In this document: positions 9,671-16,497 of the stretch, in pieces
Position numbering within the stretch: the first letter of the stretch is position 1
Layout: the number at the start of each line of letters is the position of its first letter
Assembly: GCA_964512225.1 (NCBI GenBank)
Contig: CAZEKB010000029.1
Location: 1 to 64,000 of the forward strand
Origin: CAZEKB01 sp964512225
GTDB taxonomy: Bacteria; Myxococcota_A; UBA796; UBA9615
Length of the DNA: 64,000 bases
Reading direction: 5' to 3'
Notes under the pieces: generated by a model
The model's input: the letters and a program-made list of their open reading frames with translations, nothing else
What the model was told of the DNA's origin: nothing
Databases searched by the model: none
Program-made: the position numbers and the translations under genes

Positions 9671-9983
9671 CAGGGTGCTGAAGAACGCCTCCCCTCGAAC
9701 CGGGAGGGCTCGCCCCGCCGCGGCTCCGCTCGCTCCCTGACGCCGCGCTCGCTCCCTGACGCCGCGCGGGGCGAGCCTCCAGGCGGGTCGGCTCCTTCGT
9801 GGGCTCCGAGACCGATCTCGGCAGGCGGCGAGAACGGGGGTGTTTCACCGAACCGGGCTCGTTCTTGCCGGTTCTGCGGCAAGAACGGGGGTGTTTCGCC
9901 GAACCGGGCTCGTTCTTGCCGGTTCTGCGGCAAGAACGGGGGCGTTTCACCGAACCGGGCCGGTCTATTTCCGGGGCGCCCCC
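9671..9983. repeat. Repeat-filled intergenic region with no gene
   Basis: This 313-bp gap has three layers of repeats. (i) A 12-bp perfect inverted repeat, GGCTCGCCCCGC at 9707-9718 against 9766-9777. (ii) Within its loop, a 19-bp exact tandem duplication at 9727-9745 and 9746-9764. (iii) A 51-bp unit repeated about 2.6 times at 9831-9881, 9882-9932 and 9933-9960. The frames stay open only because 51 is a multiple of three. I see no convincing gene here. Confidence 0.8.
9831..9960. repeat. 51-bp direct repeats, each complete unit with a 10-bp hairpin
   Basis: There are two complete copies and one partial copy with period 51; copies 1 and 2 differ by one base. Each complete unit contains the inverted repeat CGTTCTTGCC / GGCAAGAACG with an 8-nt loop (stems at 9860-9887 and 9911-9938). 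The hairpins lie between the 3' end of the MopE-type gene and the 3' end of the radical SAM gene. They could act as bidirectional terminators or transcript-end stabilisers. No T-tract follows. Confidence 0.85.
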
Positions 9984-11135
9984 CTAGGGAGTCGGTCGGC
10001 TCTCCCCCGCCGCGGGGCGTCGGACGCTCGCGCGGCCCGGCTGCCACAGGCACCACGGGTCTTCGGCGAACGGATCGCCGGTGAGCGCGTAGGCCCGGCT
10101 GCGGGATCCTCCGCAGGTCGCCGCGAACTCGCATCGGCCGCAGCGTCCCCCGAGGCGTCCCGGGTCGCGCAGCGCGCGGAACAGCTCGGAGTCCCGGTAG
10201 ACGCTCGCGAGCGACTGCTCGCGCACGTTCCCCGCCGCGATCGGCAGGAACCCCGAAGGCATCACTTCGCCCTCGTGGTCCACGAAGCAGAAGCCGCGTC
10301 CGGCGTTCACGGCGCTGGGGGCGTGGCCGATGCTGCGACGGGGGCCGGTCGGCCGCTCGAGCAGGCGGCGGATGCCGGCCCGCGCGTCGCCCTCCGGGGC
10401 GTCCCCGCCGAGCTGCCGCAGGGTCACGAAGCGTCGGTAGTGGGGAGCCTCGGCGACCTTCACGACGAACGGGACGCGCCGCGCGATGTCGTAGAGCTCG
10501 CCGAAGAGTCGCTCGACCTCGGCGCTGTCGAGGCGGCCGGCCGTCAGGCCCCGGCCCGTCGGTACGAGCACGAAGACCTCCCAGAAGGAGACCCCGAGCT
10601 CTTCCACCAGGTCCGCCAGGGGCGCGAGCAGGTCGCGGTTCCAGGGTCCGAGGACCGAGTTGATCTGCAGCGGGACGCCGAGCTCGCGCACGGTGCGGGC
10701 GGCCTCGATCGTGCGCTCGTAGGAGCCGGGGACGCCGCGCAGCGTGTCGTGCACGTCGGCCGACGCGGCGTCGAGCGAGAAGGCGATCTGGGCCACGCCC
10801 GCGTCTTTCAGCGACTGCAGGCGCGCGCGCGTGAGGCGGGGCGTGGCGGCGGGGATGGTCGCCATGCGCAGGCCCTTGGAGACCCCGTGCCGGATCAGGT
10901 CCTCGAGGTCCTCGCGCTGGAGCGGGTCGCCCCCCGTGAGGACGCAGATGGGGGTCCCCATCTCGGCGACCTGGGTGAGCAGATCGCACCCCTCGGCGGT
11001 GTCGAGCTCGCCGGGGGAGCGACGGTCGATCGCCTCCGCGCGGCAGTGGTCGCAGGCGAGGGCGCAGGCCCTCGTCGTCTCCCAGATGACCAGGAAGGGG
11101 GCGACGTCGAAGCTGGGGACCACGGGGCGAGGCAT
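9984..11135 (-). CDS. Radical SAM/SPASM enzyme related to the haem-modifying NirJ/AhbD group
   Basis: A 383-residue radical SAM protein. C24-x3-C28-x2-C31 in ETTRACALACDHC binds the catalytic [4Fe-4S] cluster, and TGGDPLQREDL is the SAM-binding GGE-like motif. A C-terminal SPASM domain has CGRCEFAATC and a late Cys (ED-PWC) for auxiliary clusters. The opening FDVAPFLVIWETT resembles a myxobacterial/actinobacterial SPASM group close to NirJ and AhbC/AhbD. Because it is divergent from ctaB (haem O synthase), a role in haem or haem-like cofactor modification is attractive, but this is context inference. I chose ATG 11135. An ATG at 11180 would add 15 weakly conserved-looking residues. Confidence 0.8.
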   Translation of the reverse strand: MPRPVVPSFDVAPFLVIWETTRACALACDHCRAEAIDRRSPGELDTAEGCDLLTQVAEMGTPICVLTGGDPLQREDLEDLIRHGVSKGLRMATIPAATPRLTRARLQSLKDAGVAQIAFSLDAASADVHDTLRGVPGSYERTIEAARTVRELGVPLQINSVLGPWNRDLLAPLADLVEELGVSFWEVFVLVPTGRGLTAGRLDSAEVERLFGELYDIARRVPFVVKVAEAPHYRRFVTLRQLGGDAPEGDARAGIRRLLERPTGPRRSIGHAPSAVNAGRGFCFVDHEGEVMPSGFLPIAAGNVREQSLASVYRDSELFRALRDPGRLGGRCGRCEFAATCGGSRSRAYALTGDPFAEDPWCLWQPGRASVRRPAAGESRPTP

Positions 11136-11229
11136 GCCGAGAAGATCCCGCGCTTCGCAGGGCCGCGCGCTGGCGATCATCACCCCGACGCGTCGGCGAC
11201 GGACGGCGGGGCGGCGGCGCAGAGGACTC

Positions 11230-11257
11230 TTGACGTCGGGGCGGCCGTCGCTACACT
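11230..11257 (+). promoter_or_regulatory. Sigma-70-like promoter of ctaB
   Basis: TTGACG (11230-11235), a 16-bp spacer and TACACT (11252-11257) match the housekeeping consensus. This predicts a transcript start near 11264 and a 5' leader of about 34 nt before the GTG at 11298. It lies between the divergent radical SAM gene and ctaB. Confidence 0.55.
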
Positions 11258-11297
11258 CCGGCTCCCTCAGGTTCAGGCCTTCGGAGAAACCGCCCCC

Positions 11298-12203
11298 GTG
11301 AGCGCGACCCTCGACCACCGCGTCGCCGCCGCCGCCGCCGAGACCCCCTCGGCGCTGCGGGATCTCCTGGCGTTGTGCAAGCCCGGCATCACGCGCATGA
11401 ACGTGCTGATGGTGGCCGGGGGGCTCGCGCTGGCGGGCACGAACCCGGGCTGGTCCGTCATCGTGGGCGTGCTCGTGGGGAGCAGCCTCGCGATCGCGGC
11501 CGCGAACGTCCTCAACCAGTACCTCGAGCGCGACGGCGACAAGCTGATGGCGCGCACGGCCGTGCGGCCCCTGCCGACGGGGCGGATGGAGCCCGAGATC
11601 GCGCTGCACTTCGGCCGAGGGCTCGCGTTCGCGTCGCTCGCGGTCCTCGCGGTCGCGGTCAACCCGCTCACCGCGGGCCTCGCCCTCTTCGCGATGATCT
11701 CGTACGTCCTCGTGTACACCCCGCTGAAGCGGATCACGCCCCTCGCGGTGGTCATCGGCGCCGTGCCGGGGGCGATCCCGCCCCTCATGGGCTGGACCGC
11801 GGCGACCAACTCGATCGACCTGCCCGGCCTCGCCCTCTTCGGCATCCTCCTCGCCTGGCAGATCCCCCACTTCCTCGCGATCTCGCTGTTCCGTTTCGAC
11901 GACTACAAGCGCGCGGGCATCAAGACGGTCCCCGTCGTGCGCGGCGAGAACGTCGCCGTGTGGCAGGCCGTGGCGTGGGCGGTCGTCCTGCTCGCGGTGT
12001 CGGTGTCGCTCGTGCCCCTCGGCATCGCGGGCCCGGTCTACGGCGCGATCGCGGGTCTCCTCGGCGTCTGGTACCTCGGCTTCTCGGTCGTGGGCCTCCG
12101 GCGGGCGAGCGACGCGACGTGGGCCCGCCGCTACTTCTTCGCCTCGCTGCTCTACCTCCCCGCGCTGACGCTCACCCTCGCCCTCGATGTCGCCTTCCTC
12201 TAG
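11298..12203 (+). CDS. ctaB: Protohaem IX farnesyltransferase (haem O synthase)
   Basis: This membrane prenyltransferase adds a farnesyl group to haem B to make haem O for haem-copper oxidases. The 301-residue protein has the UbiA-superfamily layout: about eight to nine transmembrane helices, the first Asp-rich substrate motif NQYLERDGDKLMARTAVRPL and the second motif DYKRAGIKTVPVVRG. IPHFLAISLF after the WQ turn is typical of CtaB/CyoE. The GTG start places residues SATLDHRV ahead of LLALCKPGITRMN, where homologues begin. It overlaps the Sco gene by 17 bp, so the two are co-transcribed. Confidence 0.95.
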   Translation: MSATLDHRVAAAAAETPSALRDLLALCKPGITRMNVLMVAGGLALAGTNPGWSVIVGVLVGSSLAIAAANVLNQYLERDGDKLMARTAVRPLPTGRMEPEIALHFGRGLAFASLAVLAVAVNPLTAGLALFAMISYVLVYTPLKRITPLAVVIGAVPGAIPPLMGWTAATNSIDLPGLALFGILLAWQIPHFLAISLFRFDDYKRAGIKTVPVVRGENVAVWQAVAWAVVLLAVSVSLVPLGIAGPVYGAIAGLLGVWYLGFSVVGLRRASDATWARRYFFASLLYLPALTLTLALDVAFL

Positions 12204-12906
12204 CCCCCGCGCCGAGCAGCGGCCCCCGGGCCCCCCCGACACCGATCCCGACTGGCCGCTGCACAAGAACCCCTACATGTGGGGGTTCGTGATCGGCTGC
12301 GCCTTCATCACCATGGTCAAGGTGATGGGGCTGACGGAGCACGTCCCCGACGAGCCACCCCTCCTCTACTCCCTGCCCGAGTGGTCGATGGTCGACCAGG
12401 ACGGCGAGCCCTTCGGCAGCGAGCAGCTGGAGGGGCAGGTCTTCGTCGCGGGCTTCTTCTTCTCCCGCTGCAGCTCGATCTGTCCGCCGCTGCTCGCGGA
12501 CATGTCGAAGCTCGCCACCCGCTTCGCGACCCACGAGCGGGGCGTGCACGTCGTGGCCTTCACGGTCGATCCCGACCACGACACCCCCGACGTGCTCAAG
12601 GAGACGGCCGCGCTGTACGGCGCCGACCACGAGCACTGGACGTTCGTCACCAGCACCCGCGCCGACATGAAGGGGCTCGTCGAGGGCGGCTTCAAGGTCG
12701 CCATGGGCGACGTGGTGCGGGACGAGGCGAACATGTTCGAGGTCGCCCACACCGGGAAGCTCGCGTTGGTGGACGAGGCGGGCGGCATTCGCGGGTACTA
12801 CTCCCACGACGAGGTCGGCCGCGACGAGGTCTATCACCGCGCCCAGCACGTCGTGCGCGAGGCCAAGAAGCGAAAGCGGGCCGCCGAGAAGGCCGCTTCG
12901 CGCTGA
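12187..12906 (+). CDS. Sco1/SenC-type copper chaperone
   Basis: Sco proteins deliver copper to the CuA site of cytochrome oxidase subunit II. The 239-residue product has one N-terminal anchor helix (~32-47, GFVIGCAFITMVKVMG) and a thioredoxin-like domain. It carries the Cu-binding C95-x3-C99 (FSRCSSICP) and the distal His188 (EVAHTGKLALVD), so all three ligands are present. The C-terminus ends in a basic KKRKRAAEK tail. The start codon lies inside the end of ctaB. No oxidase subunits are in the window, so its client is encoded elsewhere. Confidence 0.92.
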   Translation: MSPSSSPRAEQRPPGPPDTDPDWPLHKNPYMWGFVIGCAFITMVKVMGLTEHVPDEPPLLYSLPEWSMVDQDGEPFGSEQLEGQVFVAGFFFSRCSSICPPLLADMSKLATRFATHERGVHVVAFTVDPDHDTPDVLKETAALYGADHEHWTFVTSTRADMKGLVEGGFKVAMGDVVRDEANMFEVAHTGKLALVDEAGGIRGYYSHDEVGRDEVYHRAQHVVREAKKRKRAAEKAASR

Positions 12907-12916
12907 CTCGGCGGGG

Positions 12917-15634
12917 TCAGTCGGCGAACCACCACGCCCGCGCGTTCTCGTAGGGGACGAAGCGGGAGAAGGCGACGCCGCGGAGTCGCGGGTTCCAGAA
13001 GCACGCGTGGCGGGCCGCGTAGAAGAAGATCACGGGCGCCTGCTCGGCGAGTCGACGGTGCAGGGAGCGGCCCAGCTCGACCCGTCGACGGGGGTCGAAC
13101 TCGTGGTCCATCTCGTCGATGAGCCGGTCCGTGACGGGATCCTGGTGGCGCGCGAAGTTCCCGCCCCCCGGTCGATCGATGTGGTCGGAGTGCCACAGCT
13201 GTCGGAAGTTGGGGTCCGGGCCGCCTCCCCACCCGCAGAACATCGCGTCGAAGCGCCCCGTCCGCCCCCGCTCGATGACCTCCGCCATCTCGGTGCCCCG
13301 CACGCGCATGCGCACGCCGACCCGCGCGAGGTCTTCGGCGTACCGCGCCCCGATCTCCTGCCAGAGGCGGTTGTCGGCGACCACGAGCAGGGTGAAGTCG
13401 AGCCGCACGCGGCGACCGTCCAGGACCTTCTCGCGGATGCCGTCGCCGTCCGTGTCGTTCCAGCCCGCGGCGTCGAGCAGGTCCTCCGCCTCCAGCGGGT
13501 CGAACGGGACCGGCCGCACGTCGGGGTCGTAGAACGCCGAGTGAGGGGGCATGGGGCCGCTGATCCGCCGCCCGAGCCCGCCGACCCGCTCCACCAGGAA
13601 CCGCCGCGCTCGGAACGCGCTGGTGAGCGCCCGACGCACCCGCACGTCGCGGAACCACGGCCGCTCGTTGTTGAGGGCGACGCACATCCAGCTGTTCGTA
13701 TCGAACGTGCCCTCGGCGAGGCGTCCGTCGCGGAAGGGGCTGTCCAGCGGCCCCTCCAGGACCTCGGCTCGGTAGACCCCCGCGGGGAGGACCACGAAGT
13801 CGAGGTCGCCCTGCTTCATCCGCCCGGCCCAGGCCGCGGGCTCGGGGAGGAGATCGAACCGGATCCGGTCGAACGGGCTGCCCCCCAGGGGCCACCCCGG
13901 GGCGCGCTCGAGCTCGATCCGACGCTCGGGACGGACGCTCACGATCCGGTAGGGGCCGCAACCGAGCAGGACGGGGCCGTACCAGTGACTCGCGAAGTCC
14001 ACCCGCGCCTGTTCGGGCGGGAGGACTCGGCCGTCGGGACCCCGCTCGTAGAGGAACCGGGGCACGGGGAACAGCTCCCCGAGGGCCGCCATCTGGGCGA
14101 AGTCGCGATCGCCGAAGCGGACGCGCAGGGTGTGGTCGTCGACGGCCTCCCACTCCTCCAGGCGGCCGAGCGAGCTCCCGAACCGGTCGCGGCGGAGCGT
14201 CGAGTCCGGGGACAGGATCAGGTCGAGCAGGAACACGACGTCGTGGGCCGTCACCGGGTGCTCGCCCGCGGACCACCGGAACGTCCCCGCGCGCAGGTCG
14301 TCGCGGGGGGCGTGCCACGTCAGATCGTCGCGCAGCTCCAGCACCCAGGTTCGGCCGTCGTCCTCGACCCTCATCGACCGGGCGACCTCGGCGTGGAACT
14401 CCCCCGGCACGGTCGGGTGGGGCCGGAACAGGAGGGCGTGCGTGTACTCCACCATCGCGTTGGAGAAGAGATCGACGCCGAGCAGGGCGTGCGGGTTCGA
14501 CGACGCGAGGGCGGCCGATCGGAAGGTCCCGCCGCGGCGCTCGTCGGAGCTCCACCCCCGCGGCGTCCGGAGCGCCAACGTCGCGATGGGACCGGGCGAG
14601 GGCTCGGTCTCGGCGTCGAGCGCGGCCTCGGGGACTTGGGTCGTGTCGTCGATGTCCGGGGTGCGATCCGGGGCGGGGATCCACTCGTGCGCGGGCTCCG
14701 CGGCGACCGCGCCCGCGACCCAGTCCGTCAGTCGGGGCCCGCTCCGCCGAGACGGGAGCAGCGCCTCGAGATGCTCCGCCCAGATCCGGGCCGTCGCGGG
14801 CCGGTCGGCGGGGTCTTCGCGGAGCACCTCGGCGAGGCGCGCGCCGAGGCCGGGGAGCAGCGCGTCCGCTTCGGCGAGCCTGCCCTCGTCGCGCAGGAGC
14901 TCTTCGACCCGCACGATGCGGAAGATGGCGGCGGGCACCGAGTCGGCCGCGAAGAGCAGGGTGCCGGTGAGGAGCGACCAGAGCACCGCGCCGAGGGCGA
15001 ACAGGTCCGTGCGGGCGTCGAGCGGGTCGCTCCGCACCTGCTCGGGGGCCATGAAGACGACCGTCCCCTTGATCACGCCCGTCGCGGTCCGCAGGCGATC
15101 GGGGAGGTCGGCCCGAGCGATCCCGAAGTCCATCACCTTGACCACGCCCGCGCGGGTGACCATCAGGTTGCTGGGCTTGAGGTCCCGGTGGACCAGGGCG
15201 AGGGCTCGACCCTCGTGCTCGGCCGTGTGCGCGGCGTGCAGGGCCCGCGCCGCCGCGGCCACGACCTGCACCGCGAGCGTCGGCGGTATCGGCCCGCGGC
15301 GCCGGACCAGGTCGTCCAGCGTGACCCCGTCGACCCGCTCCATGGCGAGGAACGGGACGCCCTCGTGCAGCCCGCAGTCGAAGACCTGGCAGAGCCCGGG
15401 GTGCGCGAGCAGCCCCGCGAGGCGAGCCTCCTGGGCGAACTGGGTGACCAGGCGATCCCGGTCCGCGTCTTCGGCGAGCACGAACTTCAGGGCCACGGGT
15501 CGACGAAAGCCGAGCTCGCCGGCGGCCTCGGCGGCGAAGACGCGCGCCATGCCTCCCCGTCCGAGCACGCCGGTGATGGTGTAGCGGCCGATCTCGAGGG
15601 GGAAATCGGCGTCGGTCAAGTCCTGAACGCGCAC
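12917..15634 (-). CDS. Ser/Thr protein kinase fused to an oligopeptide-binding (SBP family 5) domain
   Basis: One uninterrupted 905-residue reading frame joins two domains. Residues ~17-290 are an apparently active Hanks-type kinase: glycine loop GVLGRGGMARVF, Lys50 in VALKFV, HRDLKPSN with Asp151, MDFG with Asp169, and APE at 196-198. A Pro/Glu/Thr linker (~300-385) has no hydrophobic segment. Residues ~385-905 resemble DppA/OppA-type solute-binding proteins: RGGTFRSA, then TWVLELRDDLTWH, DVVFLLDLI, VRRALTSAF, DPLEAEDLLDAAGW and DPNFRQLWHS. No signal peptide or transmembrane helix is visible, so the binding domain appears cytoplasmic. GTG start. It is convergent with the Sco gene (10-bp gap) and divergent from the act operon. 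Confidence 0.88.
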   Translation of the reverse strand: MRVQDLTDADFPLEIGRYTITGVLGRGGMARVFAAEAAGELGFRRPVALKFVLAEDADRDRLVTQFAQEARLAGLLAHPGLCQVFDCGLHEGVPFLAMERVDGVTLDDLVRRRGPIPPTLAVQVVAAAARALHAAHTAEHEGRALALVHRDLKPSNLMVTRAGVVKVMDFGIARADLPDRLRTATGVIKGTVVFMAPEQVRSDPLDARTDLFALGAVLWSLLTGTLLFAADSVPAAIFRIVRVEELLRDEGRLAEADALLPGLGARLAEVLREDPADRPATARIWAEHLEALLPSRRSGPRLTDWVAGAVAAEPAHEWIPAPDRTPDIDDTTQVPEAALDAETEPSPGPIATLALRTPRGWSSDERRGGTFRSAALASSNPHALLGVDLFSNAMVEYTHALLFRPHPTVPGEFHAEVARSMRVEDDGRTWVLELRDDLTWHAPRDDLRAGTFRWSAGEHPVTAHDVVFLLDLILSPDSTLRRDRFGSSLGRLEEWEAVDDHTLRVRFGDRDFAQMAALGELFPVPRFLYERGPDGRVLPPEQARVDFASHWYGPVLLGCGPYRIVSVRPERRIELERAPGWPLGGSPFDRIRFDLLPEPAAWAGRMKQGDLDFVVLPAGVYRAEVLEGPLDSPFRDGRLAEGTFDTNSWMCVALNNERPWFRDVRVRRALTSAFRARRFLVERVGGLGRRISGPMPPHSAFYDPDVRPVPFDPLEAEDLLDAAGWNDTDGDGIREKVLDGRRVRLDFTLLVVADNRLWQEIGARYAEDLARVGVRMRVRGTEMAEVIERGRTGRFDAMFCGWGGGPDPNFRQLWHSDHIDRPGGGNFARHQDPVTDRLIDEMDHEFDPRRRVELGRSLHRRLAEQAPVIFFYAARHACFWNPRLRGVAFSRFVPYENARAWWFAD

Positions 15635-15731
15635 GGCCGCTCCATCCCGGGCTCGAGCCCGGGGCCTTCATACTCGCACAGTCGGCGGCCTCCCCCGACC
15701 CGGCTCGGGGCGCCCCCCGCTCCTCCTCGCT

Positions 15732-15746
15732 GCAACGATCTGCTGC
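15732..15746. promoter_or_regulatory. Second copy of the candidate shared motif, upstream of the act operon
   Basis: GCAACGATCTGCTGC differs by one base from the copy upstream of regB (1793-1807). It lies 115 bp before the actA start and 97 bp before the kinase start, in the 227-bp divergent intergenic region. No clear -35/-10 pair was found for act, which would fit activator-dependent transcription. RegA binding is inferred only. Confidence 0.4.
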
Positions 15747-15861
15747 ATTCCGCCCGCGTGTCGAGAAGCGGATAACGCGCCATCTTTCCGCCAAGGCCGA
15801 ACTGTGTCCGTGGATGCAGGGGAGCCGAAACGAGGCGGAGCCTCGATTCAGGGAGACGCCA

Positions 15862-16497
15862 GTGGCCGTCATCTTCCCCCGTTGGTTGAACCACCTTCCC
15901 ACCGCGTTGGCGCTCGCCGCGCCCCTCGTCGGGCTGGGTGCCATCCTCGGCATGTATTACTGGTTCGCGCCGGCCTTCACAGACCTCGGGTATCAGCCCG
16001 AACAGCCGGTCCCCTTCAGCCATCGCCTGCACGCGGGTGAACTCGGCATGGACTGCCGCTACTGCCACAACACGGTGGAGCAGGCGGCCCTCGCCGCGAT
16101 CCCCCCCGCGGCGACGTGCATGAACTGCCACGCCCAGGTCAAGCCCGACAGCGAGAAGCTCGCGCCCGTCCGCGAGAGCTTCGAGAAGGGCACGCCCATC
16201 GCGTGGACGCGCGTGCACATGGTCCCCGACTACGCGTACTTCGACCACAGCATCCACGTGGCCAACGGCGTCGGCTGCGTCGAGTGCCACGGCCGGGTCG
16301 ACCAGATGGAGAAGGTCACCCAGATCGAGCCCCTGGGCATGAGCTGGTGCCTCGAGTGCCACCGGCGACCCCGCCTCCGCCCCGTCTCCGAGGTCACGAA
16401 CATGGCCTGGAACGACGCGAGCTACGACCCGGCCGCCGACCCGCACCGGACCCGGATGCCCGAACCGCCCGAACACTGCTCGGGGTGCCACCGATGA
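15862..16497 (+). CDS. actA: Alternative complex III subunit ActA, pentahaem cytochrome c
   Basis: ActA carries electrons from the quinol-oxidising core of alternative complex III. The 211-residue protein has one N-terminal membrane helix (ALAAPLVGLGAILGMYYWF) and five CxxCH haem sites: CRYCH, CMNCH, CVECH, CLECH and CSGCH. Five haems match the known ActA subunit. I chose GTG 15862 because GGGAGA precedes it and the residues after it begin the conserved helix. An ATG at 15814 is possible but would add 16 polar residues. The stop overlaps the actB start (ATGA). Confidence 0.93.
   Translation: MAVIFPRWLNHLPTALALAAPLVGLGAILGMYYWFAPAFTDLGYQPEQPVPFSHRLHAGELGMDCRYCHNTVEQAALAAIPPAATCMNCHAQVKPDSEKLAPVRESFEKGTPIAWTRVHMVPDYAYFDHSIHVANGVGCVECHGRVDQMEKVTQIEPLGMSWCLECHRRPRLRPVSEVTNMAWNDASYDPAADPHRTRMPEPPEHCSGCHR

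Noticed and set aside
9831..9960. CRISPR array
   Set aside because: The 51-bp units are directly contiguous with no variable spacers, and there are no cas genes.
9799..9987. Coding use of the 51-bp repeats (a repeated RFGETPPFLPQN-like peptide)
   Set aside because: 51 is a multiple of three, so frames stay open on both strands by default. There is no ribosome-binding site and no homologous fold.
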